Shown: positions 42,356 through 51,198 of the stretch, piece by piece
Layout: each line of letters opens with the position of its first letter
Position numbering within the stretch: the first letter of the stretch is position 1
Assembly (NCBI RefSeq): GCF_004765785.1
Contig: NZ_SBIT01000010.1
Location: forward strand, 186,001-250,000
DNA from: Halorussus ruber
GTDB taxonomy: Archaea; Halobacteriota; Halobacteria; Halobacteriales; Haladaptataceae
Reading direction: 5' to 3'
DNA: 64,000 nucleotides
The notes under the pieces: generated by a model
Seen by the model: the letters and a program-made list of their open reading frames with translations, nothing else
The model's database searches: none
What the model was told of the DNA's origin: nothing
Made by a program: the position numbers and the translations under genes

Positions 42356-43228
42356 ATGGCGATTGATTCCGGTCAAGGGCTCAAGTACAGGGTAGTGAAG
42401 ACTATCGACACGGTTCGATGGGGTCCGAGTCTCTGCATCGCCGCGACGCTCCTGACCGGAATCGCACTATCGCTTCCGCTTCGCCACCCAGTCAAGTTGG
42501 CACTTGCTATCGTACTCGTCCTTCTCGGATTTATTAACGTGAACCTCTACAATTATTTTACCGATGTGACCGAAGACCTCGAGAACGACCGATACAATCC
42601 CGTGGTCGACAGTCGATTCTCGACGCTCATCGCCGGGTATCTCGTGGTCTCGACGCTGTTGGTGTTCGTCATTAGTGCGGTCTGGCTTTCGATGTTTACT
42701 CTCTTGCTCTCGGCATTCGGTCTCCTACTTGGATTCGTCTATTCGAATCGATTCTTCCGGTTCAAGGACCAGTTCGTAGTTAAGAACCTCACCATCGGCG
42801 TCGGATACGGACTCGTGTTGCTCATCTTTCGGAGCGGGGTCAGCGGTAGCCTTACGACGCTTGATTTCGTCGTCGCGCTCTTCTTCTCGTTTTTCTCCGT
42901 GACGGGTTCGACGACGCGGGACGTGTTCGACGTGGAGGGTGATCGGAAGTCGGGAGTCACGACAATCCCGGTCAAGCTCGGCCTGACCGGCACGGCCTAC
43001 TTCCTCGCGGCCATGAGTCTGTTGCAGTTGCTCTCGGTTGTCGTTCCGGTAGCCATGGGACTGATACCGAGCATCTACCTCACGCTCGTCGTGGTCGCAC
43101 CGTTCCTGTTCAAACGACCCTACTACGTCTACCGCGAGGAAGTCGAGAAACTCACTCCGAAGGGAATCCCCGGTATCGTCGTCACGTCCGTACTCCTCCT
43201 CGCGCTTCGCGTACTCCTCGTGTGGTAG
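42356..43228 (+). CDS. UbiA family prenyltransferase
   Basis: 290 residues from ATG 42356 (MAIDSGQGLKYRVVKTIDTV). Eight to nine membrane helices. The first Asp-rich motif is NYFTDVTEDLENDRYN and the second is DVFDVEGDRKSGVTTIPVKL, the two diphosphate/Mg sites of UbiA enzymes. It transfers a prenyl chain to an acceptor, usually aromatic. The acceptor is unknown; the DHQS-II homologue and three P450s nearby suggest a specialised product. Stops four bases from the convergent P450-3 stop. Confidence 0.9.
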   Translation: MAIDSGQGLKYRVVKTIDTVRWGPSLCIAATLLTGIALSLPLRHPVKLALAIVLVLLGFINVNLYNYFTDVTEDLENDRYNPVVDSRFSTLIAGYLVVSTLLVFVISAVWLSMFTLLLSAFGLLLGFVYSNRFFRFKDQFVVKNLTIGVGYGLVLLIFRSGVSGSLTTLDFVVALFFSFFSVTGSTTRDVFDVEGDRKSGVTTIPVKLGLTGTAYFLAAMSLLQLLSVVVPVAMGLIPSIYLTLVVVAPFLFKRPYYVYREEVEKLTPKGIPGIVVTSVLLLALRVLLVW

Positions 43229-43232
43229 GGTG

Positions 43233-44564
43233 TCAGGACGACCGCGAGACGAGCGTCCCCCGGACGGGGTCTTCCGGGCGCGCGACAAGGTCCATCGTCA
43301 GCGAGAGTTCCTCCTCGGATTCGAGGTCGAACCGCCACTGGTTCGCCATCGTCGCTAGCATCGCCTTCATTTCGAGCATTGCGAACCGACTTCCAATGCA
43401 GTGACGCGGACCGCCGCCGAACGGGAAGTACGCGTACTCGGGGAGGGTTTCTTCGAGGTCGCCTGCCCATCGCTCGGGCCGAAACGCCGCCGGGTCGTCG
43501 TAGAACCGCTCGTCGCGGTGGAGGACGAACTGCGGGAGACAGAGTAGCGACCCTTCTGGAACTGTCCAGTCGCCAAACGTCACGTCTGTAGTGGTTTCCC
43601 GGAAAATGCCGTAGATGGGGGGGTACTTTCGAAGCGCCTCAGTAACGACGCGCTCGGTCACGTCCAAGCGACGGATCTCCGATGGCGTCGGTCGGTCGCC
43701 AGCGACGACCTCGTCCAGTTCGTCGGTGAGACGCCGCCACGTCTCGGGATTCCGAGCGAGTTCGTACCATATGTAGGTCAGAGCAAGCGACGTTGTCCCG
43801 TATCCCTCGATGAGAAACATCAAAATCTCGTCTCGGACTGTCTCCCTCGACAGTCGCTCCGCTCTGTCGGCGGCCACGAGCAACGATAGGAGGGTCTGGT
43901 CGTCGGGGTCCCCAGTTCGGCCGTACACCAGCACTTCATCCACGACCTCTTCGAGACTCCAGAGTGCTCGGACGAACCGAACATTCGTCGGCGTTGGTAC
44001 CCAGTGAGGTATCATCGAGGACACGACCGAACCGAACCGACCGACAACGTGGTCGATTGACTCGCGTACTGTCTGCTGGTCGATGGGAACATCGTCGCCG
44101 AATAGGGTAGTGACTAGTGCCCTCATGGTGAGTCGTTGCATCGACTCGGTGATGTCGACGGTGCTTCCGACCTCCCACGTCGCAATGTGCCGAGCGGTCG
44201 TCTCGACGATAGTAGACGCGTACTCGCTCATCCGATCTCGGTAGAACGCGGGTTGAAGCGTCTCGCGCTGGGTCTGCCACTCATCACCGCTACTCATGAG
44301 CAAGCTCTCACCGATAGCCGGGTCGAAGGCACTTTGTACGAACTCAGGCTTGTCGAACCGCTCCGGTTCGCCAGCTAGCACTCGACTGACGTGTTCAGGT
44401 TCGGTGAGAAGATAGATCGACTGACCGACAAGTGAAATCTCCACAATATCTCCGAGTCGTGCTTGCTCACGACAGTACTCGAAGGGCGATTGTGAGAACT
44501 CTACGAGATTTCCGAGGATAGGTTTGCCGGGTGGCGATGGTGGCGGAGTATCATCCGACGACAT
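43233..44564 (-). CDS. Cytochrome P450, copy 3 (atypical I-helix)
   Basis: 443 residues beginning MSSDDTPPPSPPGKPILGNL. The heme loop YFPFGGGPRHCIGSRF carries Cys389, and ExxR is EALRKYPP. The I-helix reads LIEGYGTTSLAL (about 250-261): the conserved acidic residue before Thr is Gly, so the normal proton-delivery pair is missing. Overall divergent from P450-1 and -2 but with a 122-base identical block shared with P450-2 (43399-43520). May catalyse a non-standard reaction such as dehydration, rearrangement or peroxide-driven chemistry, or be impaired. Confidence 0.92.
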   Translation of the reverse strand: MSSDDTPPPSPPGKPILGNLVEFSQSPFEYCREQARLGDIVEISLVGQSIYLLTEPEHVSRVLAGEPERFDKPEFVQSAFDPAIGESLLMSSGDEWQTQRETLQPAFYRDRMSEYASTIVETTARHIATWEVGSTVDITESMQRLTMRALVTTLFGDDVPIDQQTVRESIDHVVGRFGSVVSSMIPHWVPTPTNVRFVRALWSLEEVVDEVLVYGRTGDPDDQTLLSLLVAADRAERLSRETVRDEILMFLIEGYGTTSLALTYIWYELARNPETWRRLTDELDEVVAGDRPTPSEIRRLDVTERVVTEALRKYPPIYGIFRETTTDVTFGDWTVPEGSLLCLPQFVLHRDERFYDDPAAFRPERWAGDLEETLPEYAYFPFGGGPRHCIGSRFAMLEMKAMLATMANQWRFDLESEEELSLTMDLVARPEDPVRGTLVSRSS

Positions 44565-44721
44565 ATGTACTGTTTTGTTTTAATCATATTTACTTTAACT
44601 GATTTTAAATGTAGGTAGGGGTTGCGGCGGAACTCCTCGCAAAACAGTCGAGAAAGGTAGGCAGTAGATTCCCCCGAGCGCGTGCCAGCAGCGTACAGTG
44701 GTCTCTGTGTCGGGGTCCGAG

Positions 44722-44964
44722 TTACGTCGTGACCTTCCACGTGGTCGACGACGAATACCCCCACTTCTCGACGTCCACGTCGAACTCGCCGTCGGCGATG
44801 GCGGTCATGTTCGCACCGACTTCCTTGGCGGTCATGCCCAACTCCTCGCCGATGAGCCGAGATTTGAAGTAGGTCTTCATCTGGCCGTTCTCGCGGAGGT
44901 ACTGGAGGATGCGCTGTTGTTTGTCGGTCAGGGTGGTCGTGCCAGCAGTCGCGGTCGTGCTCAT
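44722..44964 (-). CDS. Small winged-helix protein (DUF7123-like)
   Basis: 80 residues: MSTTATAGTTTLTDKQQRIL, then QYLRENGQMKTYFKSRLIGE and ELGMTAKEVGANMTAIADGE, a compact wHTH ending KWGYSSSTTWKVTT. A widespread haloarchaeal small DNA-binding family; target unknown. It borders the accessory block on its right side. Confidence 0.8.
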   Translation of the reverse strand: MSTTATAGTTTLTDKQQRILQYLRENGQMKTYFKSRLIGEELGMTAKEVGANMTAIADGEFDVDVEKWGYSSSTTWKVTT

Positions 44965-45347
44965 GACTTACTTCATCCTTAGACGGAAACCGCCTTAGGG
45001 GATTTGGTACGTGGAGTTAACACGCCGCCGTCTTGCGATTTCATTCCGATATAGGTTGAACTAAAATGCCCCCGTGGGGGTTGTTGGTACAGCTGGTTAA
45101 TCCGGACTTTCGGCCGGAATCCGTCGGACGTCTCGACCGTATGTCATAGGGTCTCATTCCGCCAGCGAATTGGCCGTCACCGCGAGATAAGCCCGGATTA
45201 CCCGGAGTAACGACGCCACGAAACGGTTCCACGAAACGTTTTTGGCGTGAACGGGCCTGAACGACGCCGCAAGGTACCGCCTAGAGACGTGAACCTCCCG
45301 CAACGGAGCAGAAGGTACTTAGGCGGGCGGACAGACTCTCTTCGATA
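44965..45347. other. Intergenic region, no gene seen
   Basis: 383 bases between divergent genes. A CCCCC-GT-GGGGG hairpin lies near 45071-45082, followed by TTGTTGG. A second imperfect inverted repeat, CCGGACTTTCGGCCGG, lies near 45103-45118. A TATA-like GGTACTTAGG lies about 30 bases before the 45348 start. No tRNA or conserved repeat recognised. Confidence 0.4.
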
Positions 45348-47195
45348 ATGAGCGGTCGTGCAGTCGAGGTGAGCGTCGTTCTCCCGGCGTACAACGAGGA
45401 GGCGACCATCGAGAACACGGTAGAGACGACGCTCGCCACGTTAGACGAGTTCCTTCCCGCGGGGACCTTCGAGGTCATCGTCGCCGAGGACGGGTGTGAG
45501 GACCGGACGCCCGAAATCGCCGACCGAATGGCCGCCGAAGACGAGCGGGTGAGACACTACCACAGCGACGAGCGGTTGGGCCGAGGGGGAGCCTTGAATC
45601 GCGCGTTCGAGGCCGCAGACGGCCAGACGTTGGTGTACTTCGACACCGACCTCGCCACCGACATGCGCCACCTCGAAGAACTGGTCGAGAGCGTCCGGTC
45701 GGGGGAGTACGACTTCGCCACCGGGTCGCGCTGGATGCCGGGCGAGACGGCCGACCGCCCGGCGAAACGCGACGTTGCGAGTCGAGGCTTCAACGGCCTG
45801 ACTCGCCTCTTCCTCGGGTCGGAGATGCGAGACCACCAGTGCGGGTTCAAGGCGTTCGACCGGACCGCGCTGTTCGACGTGTTGTCGGAGGTAGAGGACG
45901 AGCATTGGTTCTGGGACACCGAAGTCCTCGTGCGCGCCCAGCGCCGGGGCTACGACATCAAGGAGTTCGCGGTCGACTGGGAACCCAAGGGCGACTCCAA
46001 AGTGGACATCGTCCGCGACGTGGTCGGGATGGGGAGCCAAATCATGCGGTGCTGGTGGGAGTTCACCGTCCAACCACGCATCACCAAGCGGGTCTCCATC
46101 GCGGCGGGCATCTTCCTGACCATCGTCGCGGTCCTCCTGATGGGCCAGTACCTCCCGCTGAACGAGGTCCTCGAACAGATGAGCAACGCCGACCCCGCGC
46201 TGGTCGGTGCCGCCGCGCTCGTCTACGCCATCTCGTGGCCCCTCCGCGGGACGCGCTACAAGGACATCCTCGAAGAACTCGGCTACACGGAGAACGCGGG
46301 CTTCCTGACAGGGGCGATATTCATCAGTCAGACCGGCAACCTCGTGTTCCCCGCTCGCGCCGGTGACGCGGTGCGGGCCTACGTCGTGAAGGCCCGGCGC
46401 TCGATTCCCTACCCGACCGGCTTCGCCTCGCTGGCGGTCGAGCGCGTCTTCGACCTGCTGACCATCACGATGCTGGCTGGCGTGGTCCTCATCGGTCTCG
46501 CGCTGACCGGCGCGACCGGCGGCCTCGAATCGACCCTGTTCGGTTCGACGCCCTCGGGCGCGGAGGGCGGCGACTACGGCGCGGCCGGACAGACCGCCCT
46601 CTACGTCGCGGGCGGCGTCGGCCTCGCGGCCATCCTCGCGGTCGGCGTCATCGTCGCCAGCGCGCGGTCGGACCGCAACCTCGTCCGGTGCGTCGTCTCC
46701 GGCCTGAGCAACGACTCGTACGCCGACTACGTCGCGGGCGTCATCGAGCGGTTCACCGGCGACGTCCAGACCGTCGCGGGCAACCGGAGCGCCTTCCTCA
46801 CGGTCGGCGGTTCCAGCCTCGCCATCTGGACGCTCGACGTGGTGACGGCCCTGCTCGTGCTGGTCGCGTTCGACCTCGGAGTCTCGCTCACCCTCCCGAT
46901 GCTGGTCGCGGTGTGCTTCTTCGCGGTCAGCGTCGGCAACCTCGCCAAGGTCCTGCCCCTCTCGCCCGGCGGCGTCGGCCTCTACGAGGGCGCGTTCACC
47001 CTCCTCGTCGTCGGCCTGACTCCTCTCGGCTGGAGCGTCGCGCTCGGCGCGGCCATCCTCGACCACGCGGTCAAGAACATCGTCACGCTGGTCGGCGGCG
47101 TGGCCTCGATGCTCTGGCTCAACGTCTCGCTGACGACCGCCGTCGAGGAGAGCAAGGACGCGCGGGCCGCGGCCGACCCGGCGACCGACGACTGA
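45348..47195 (+). CDS. Fused family-2 glycosyltransferase and flippase-like membrane domain
   Basis: 615 residues. The GT2 domain is at about 1-235: VSVVLPAYNEEATIENTVET, IVAEDGCEDRTPEIADRM, the DxD-like YFDTDLATDM and RDHQCGFKAFDRTALF, typical of dolichyl-phosphate sugar transferases. The C-terminal half (about 240-600) has eight or more helices with FPARAGDAVRAYVVKARRSI and LPLSPGGVGLYEGAFTLL, the UPF0104/flippase-like (lysylphosphatidylglycerol-synthase TM-type) signature. Probably makes a lipid-linked sugar and handles it across the membrane for N-glycosylation or glycolipids. Confidence 0.88.
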   Translation: MSGRAVEVSVVLPAYNEEATIENTVETTLATLDEFLPAGTFEVIVAEDGCEDRTPEIADRMAAEDERVRHYHSDERLGRGGALNRAFEAADGQTLVYFDTDLATDMRHLEELVESVRSGEYDFATGSRWMPGETADRPAKRDVASRGFNGLTRLFLGSEMRDHQCGFKAFDRTALFDVLSEVEDEHWFWDTEVLVRAQRRGYDIKEFAVDWEPKGDSKVDIVRDVVGMGSQIMRCWWEFTVQPRITKRVSIAAGIFLTIVAVLLMGQYLPLNEVLEQMSNADPALVGAAALVYAISWPLRGTRYKDILEELGYTENAGFLTGAIFISQTGNLVFPARAGDAVRAYVVKARRSIPYPTGFASLAVERVFDLLTITMLAGVVLIGLALTGATGGLESTLFGSTPSGAEGGDYGAAGQTALYVAGGVGLAAILAVGVIVASARSDRNLVRCVVSGLSNDSYADYVAGVIERFTGDVQTVAGNRSAFLTVGGSSLAIWTLDVVTALLVLVAFDLGVSLTLPMLVAVCFFAVSVGNLAKVLPLSPGGVGLYEGAFTLLVVGLTPLGWSVALGAAILDHAVKNIVTLVGGVASMLWLNVSLTTAVEESKDARAAADPATDD

Positions 47196-47215
47196 CCGAC
47201 TGACTTCACTTGTTT

Positions 47216-47413
47216 TCAGTCGATAAGCATTCGAGTCCAGTCAGCGGCTTTTCCGACGAAGTGCGGCCGAAGCGCGAACGCGACTCCGAAGAGGACGATT
47301 AGAATTCCCGTTTCGGAGGACCCGGTGGTCGCTACGAACGCACCGAATACTGCGACTACCACGCCGAACAGTCTAACGAACGCACTGAGGACGCGGTGGA
47401 GAAACCCACTCAT
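47216..47413 (-). CDS. Small two-helix membrane protein
   Basis: 65 residues: LSAFVRLFGVVVAVFGAFVA and GILIVLFGVAFALRPHFVG are the two membrane helices; the N-terminus MSGFLHR is basic. It follows the yjjX-like gene by 16 bases in the same direction, so likely one transcript. Function unknown. Confidence 0.6.
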   Translation of the reverse strand: MSGFLHRVLSAFVRLFGVVVAVFGAFVATTGSSETGILIVLFGVAFALRPHFVGKAADWTRMLID

Positions 47414-47429
47414 TCGCGTTTCTCGGCGC

Positions 47430-47948
47430 TCATTCGTACAACTCGGTCACGAACGGTCCGAGCGCGCCAGCGACTGCCTGCCGGAGCGCCCCTTCCCGGT
47501 CGATGGCGTGGGCGGTCAGCGCACCCGCCGCGCCCTGTTTCTCGGCGACGTTCTCCATGTCCAGCACGTCGTCCATCACGGGGCCTAGCTCCTCGCCCTC
47601 GCGGACTCGACTTGCGATGGATTCGGGGAGGCGGAGACGCGGCCCGGCACCCCGCCCGATTCGCTCGCCGTCGGTCGCGGCGGCCCACATGATGAGAAAG
47701 AGGCCGTCGGCGGACTCGATTTCGGCGACGCCGCCCTCCAAGCCGATTCCGAGGTCGTATTCGCCCGCCGCGAGGACGTTTCTGGCGCGGTTCTCCGCGC
47801 CCTCGACGGTTTCGGCCTCGCCGAAGGGCTGTTCGCTGACGCCCGACTCGACCGCGACCGACTCGACCGCGGCCTCGGAGAACGCTTCGAACGCCGATTC
47901 GGTCGCGGCCGCCTTGACGGGGTTCGTACTGCCGACACCGACTCGCAT
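47430..47948 (-). CDS. yjjX: Inosine/xanthosine triphosphatase (YjjX family)
   Basis: 172 residues. MRVGVGSTNPVKAAATESAF is the family opening; GVSEQPFGEAETVEGAENRA, GIGLEGGV and GPVMDDVLDMENVAEKQGA-type blocks follow. It hydrolyses non-canonical ITP/XTP and cleans the nucleotide pool. Full length. Confidence 0.9.
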   Translation of the reverse strand: MRVGVGSTNPVKAAATESAFEAFSEAAVESVAVESGVSEQPFGEAETVEGAENRARNVLAAGEYDLGIGLEGGVAEIESADGLFLIMWAAATDGERIGRGAGPRLRLPESIASRVREGEELGPVMDDVLDMENVAEKQGAAGALTAHAIDREGALRQAVAGALGPFVTELYE

Positions 47949-48019
47949 GAGCGTGAGGTGGTATCGGACGAACTTGGTGATTGCGATAGAAACAGTCGGG
48001 ATTGGAACGCTTCAGGGAA

Positions 48020-48784
48020 TCACGAACCAATTCGGTCGGGGTGGAACTTCGCGGCGAGCGTCTCGATGCCCTCCACGAGGAGGGGACTCGGCTGGTTCAG
48101 AAGCGAGTCGTCGAGGACGTGGACGTTGTCGCGCTCGATTGCCGGGAGCGACCAGTCGCGCCGGGTGACGGCCTCGGGGTCCGCGCAGTTGCCGTGGCCG
48201 CAGAGGTGGAGGACGAGGTGGTCGGGGGCGGCGGTCTCGACCTCGGCGACGGAGACCTCTCGGGAGCGCTCGCCGGGGGCCACGAAGGGGTAGCGTCCGC
48301 CCGCGGCCTCGACCGCCTCGGGGACCCAGTTGCCCGCGGCCATCGGGGGTTCGGACCACTCCTCGCAGTAGACCACCGGGCGCTCGGCGTCGGCGTCCGG
48401 GGTGAGGCGGTCCACGCGGTCGAGTCGGTTTCTGGCGCGCCGAGCGAGTGCGGACCCCTCGTCGGGGCGTCCGACCGCTTCCCCGAGGTCGGCGAACGAC
48501 CGGACCACGTCGTCCAGCGTGGCGGGCGCGGCGTGGAAGACCTCGTGGCCGCGCTCGCGGAGGTCGTCGGCGATGTCGGCCTGCAAGTCGTCGGCGGTCA
48601 GTACGAGGTCCGGGTCGCGTTCGGCGACCTCCTCGTAGTCGGGGTTGAGCCATCCGCCGACGGCCGGAGCGTCGGCTTCGCAGTGGTAGGTCGCGCCGAC
48701 GAGGCAATCGTTCGCGCCGAGCGCGTGGAGAGTCTCGGTCGCACTCGGGGCCAACGAAACGACTCGCTCGGTCTGTCCTGCCAT
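48020..48784 (-). CDS. Cobalamin/metallo-cofactor-binding protein, BtuF-like
   Basis: 254 residues from ATG 48784 (MAGQTERVVSLAPSATETLH). It has the two-lobed helical-backbone fold of periplasmic-binding proteins: VVSLAPSATETLHALGANDC in lobe 1 and the ALARRARNRLDRVDRL helix between lobes. There is no signal peptide or lipobox at this start, and the longer open frame upstream does not supply one, so the protein appears cytoplasmic. No ABC permease or ATPase is adjacent. The ligand is probably B12 or a corrinoid. Confidence 0.82.
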   Translation of the reverse strand: MAGQTERVVSLAPSATETLHALGANDCLVGATYHCEADAPAVGGWLNPDYEEVAERDPDLVLTADDLQADIADDLRERGHEVFHAAPATLDDVVRSFADLGEAVGRPDEGSALARRARNRLDRVDRLTPDADAERPVVYCEEWSEPPMAAGNWVPEAVEAAGGRYPFVAPGERSREVSVAEVETAAPDHLVLHLCGHGNCADPEAVTRRDWSLPAIERDNVHVLDDSLLNQPSPLLVEGIETLAAKFHPDRIGS

Positions 48785-49047
48785 CGCTCCGGGATTCGGA
48801 CCCCTATGGGTTAAATCGCCCGCTCGTCTCGGTCGAAATCGAAAAATCGAACTTAAATTTTTTCCTCGACGGAAGCGAGACGGGCGTCTCGGCCGGGTGT
48901 GAGAGCAGTTCACGAGAAACCCGGAAGTAAAATCCGAAAATACTAAATACCTTTCGGAACAACGCAAGGTTAAGGAACTGAGGTCCGGGGTTTTCCAGGT
49001 TTTCCCTGCCCGGTAGCCCACGCCATCTCCGTTAACGAGGAGTCAAC

Positions 49048-50016
49048 ATGTCAGACGTAAGCACTAGAGTCAAGCGAGCGGACCAAGAGGAAGAAGTAGA
49101 GGAAGAATCGAACGAACAGACCGCCTGCCCGGAGTGTAACGGCAATCTCATCTCCGACACCGAACACGGCGAGACTGTCTGCGAGGAGTGCGGACTGGTC
49201 GTGGACGAGGACCAAGTCGACCGCGGCCCGGAGTGGCGCGCGTTCGACTCCAAGGAGAAAAACGAGAAGAGCCGAGTCGGTGCGCCCACCACGAACACGA
49301 TGCACGACAAGGGCCTCTCGACCAACATCGACTGGCGGAACAAGGACGCCTACGGTAACTCGCTGGGGTCGCGCCAGCGCGAGAAGATGCAGCGTCTCCG
49401 CAAGTGGAACGAGCGATTCCGCACCCGCGACAGCAAGGAGCGCAACCTCAAGCAGGCGCTCGGCGAAATCGACCGGATGGCCTCCGCGCTCGGCCTGCCG
49501 AACAACGTCCGCGAGACCGCCTCGGTCATCTATCGGCGCGCGCTCGACGAGGACCTCCTCCCCGGTCGCTCCATCGAGGGCGTCTCGACGGCCTGCGTCT
49601 ACGCCGCCGCGCGACAGGCAGGCGTCCCGCGCAGTCTGGACGAGATTGCCGACGTCTCGCGCGTCGAGAAGAGCGAGGTCGCCCGGACCTACCGCTACGT
49701 GGTCCGCGAGCTGAATCTGGAGGTCAAGCCGGCCGACCCCGAGAGCTACGTCCCGCGGTTCGCCTCCGGGCTCGAACTCTCGGACGAGGCCGAACACCGC
49801 GCCCGCGAACTGCTCAAGACCGCCAAGGAAAAGGGCGTCCACAGCGGGAAGTCGCCGGTCGGACTGGCCGCGGCCGCGGTCTACGCCGCCGCGCTCCTGA
49901 CCAACGAGAAGACCACGCAGGCCGAAGTGAGCGAAGTCGCCGACATCAGCGAGGTCACCATCCGGAACCGTTACCACGAACTGCTAGAGGCCGAAGAGGC
50001 CCCCGCGATGGCCTAA
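49048..50016 (+). CDS. tfb: Transcription initiation factor TFB
   Basis: 322 residues. The N-terminal zinc ribbon is CPECNGNLISDTEHGETVCE (then ECG), followed by the B-reader/linker GPEWRAFDSKEKNEKSRVGA. Two cyclin repeats follow, with the DNA-contacting helix SEVADISEVTIRNRYHELLE in the second. Recruits RNA polymerase to TBP-TATA complexes. Haloarchaea carry several tfb genes; which paralogue this is cannot be told here. The 263-base region upstream is A/T-patchy with CTTAAATTTTTT near 48850. Confidence 0.95.
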   Translation: MSDVSTRVKRADQEEEVEEESNEQTACPECNGNLISDTEHGETVCEECGLVVDEDQVDRGPEWRAFDSKEKNEKSRVGAPTTNTMHDKGLSTNIDWRNKDAYGNSLGSRQREKMQRLRKWNERFRTRDSKERNLKQALGEIDRMASALGLPNNVRETASVIYRRALDEDLLPGRSIEGVSTACVYAAARQAGVPRSLDEIADVSRVEKSEVARTYRYVVRELNLEVKPADPESYVPRFASGLELSDEAEHRARELLKTAKEKGVHSGKSPVGLAAAAVYAAALLTNEKTTQAEVSEVADISEVTIRNRYHELLEAEEAPAMA

Positions 50017-50093
50017 CGTCGGCCGACTGCAAGTTACAACTGTTTTGAACCGAAAAATAATTCTGTGGGACCAGAGATAGGACCACAGAGCGG

Positions 50094-51116
50094 ATGGAGA
50101 CCGAACACCGGATTCACGTCGGCGACGCCCGCGAGATGACTGCCGTCGGTGACGACTCTGTCGAACTCGTCGTGACCTCGCCGCCGTATCCCATGATAGA
50201 GATGTGGGACGACCTGTTTTCGGAACTGAATCCCGACATCGAGGAGTACGTGGCGCGGGGCGACGGCGAGGCCGCCTTCGAGGCGATGCACGCCGCGCTC
50301 GACCCCGTCTGGGACGAACTCTCGCGGGTCCTCGTCGAGGGCGGCATCGCCGCGATCAACGTCGGTGACGCCACCCGGAGCGTCGGCGACGGGTTCCAAC
50401 TCTACCCGAACCACGCCGAACTGATCACTCGGTTTCGGGAGCGTGGCTTCGACTTGCTTCCCGACGTGCTGTGGCGCAAGCCGGTCAACAGCCTCACTAA
50501 GTTCATGGGGTCGGGGATGGTGCCGCCCAACGCCTACACCACGCTGGAACACGAGTACGTCCTGCTGTTTCGCAACGGGGGCGAGAGCCGGTCGTTCGAG
50601 ACGGGCGCGCAGCACCGCTACGAGTCGGCGTACTTCTGGGAGGAGCGAAACGTCTGGTTCTCGGACCTCTGGACCGACGTGCAGGGCGAGGGCCAAGACT
50701 TAGACCACGACGAACTCCGGACCCGGTCGGCGGCCTTCCCCTTCGAGGTGCCCTACCGGTTGGTCAACATGTACTCGGTCTACGGCGACACCGTGCTGGA
50801 CCCCTTCTGGGGGACGGGCACCACCAGCCTCGCGGCGATGGTCGCGGGGCGCAACTCGACGGGGTACGAACTCAGCAGGGAGTTCCGCGAGGTGTTCGAC
50901 GACCGCCTCGCCGAAATCGAGGAGTTCGCCGACGAGAAGAACCGAAAGCGCCTCGACGCTCACCGGGAGTTCGCGGAGGGCGAAGACCTCGGCTACGAGG
51001 CCGAGAACTACGACTTCGGCGTCAAGACCAAACAGGAGCGGGAGTTGCAACTCTACACGGTCGAGGACTACCGACGGGACGGCGACCACTACGTGGTGGA
51101 CCATCGACCGTTCTGA
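50094..51116 (+). CDS. zim: Orphan DNA methyltransferase, CTAG-type
   Basis: 340 residues. Catalytic motif IV TSPPY is at residues 28-32 and the AdoMet motif DPFWGTGTT at about 237-245, the order of beta-class N4-cytosine/N6-adenine enzymes. Target-recognition region between. No restriction enzyme is adjacent, so it is an orphan. Haloarchaea share a conserved solitary CTAG m4C methylase (Zim); the opening (HVGDAREM then SPPYPMIEMWDDLF) looks like that family, but the specificity is my recognition, not proven here. Confidence 0.75.
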   Translation: METEHRIHVGDAREMTAVGDDSVELVVTSPPYPMIEMWDDLFSELNPDIEEYVARGDGEAAFEAMHAALDPVWDELSRVLVEGGIAAINVGDATRSVGDGFQLYPNHAELITRFRERGFDLLPDVLWRKPVNSLTKFMGSGMVPPNAYTTLEHEYVLLFRNGGESRSFETGAQHRYESAYFWEERNVWFSDLWTDVQGEGQDLDHDELRTRSAAFPFEVPYRLVNMYSVYGDTVLDPFWGTGTTSLAAMVAGRNSTGYELSREFREVFDDRLAEIEEFADEKNRKRLDAHREFAEGEDLGYEAENYDFGVKTKQERELQLYTVEDYRRDGDHYVVDHRPF

Positions 51117-51198
51117 CCGTCGGCGAGTGGCTTTGTCGCTCGATATCGCGTTTCATTCCAGCGAAAACGATATATAAAGCGGCGCACACTACCGAGCT

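Noticed and set aside
43129-43470. Minus-strand frame overlapping the P450-3 end and UbiA end
   Set aside because: Out-of-frame copy of the P450-3 heme region; both real genes are complete with their own stops.
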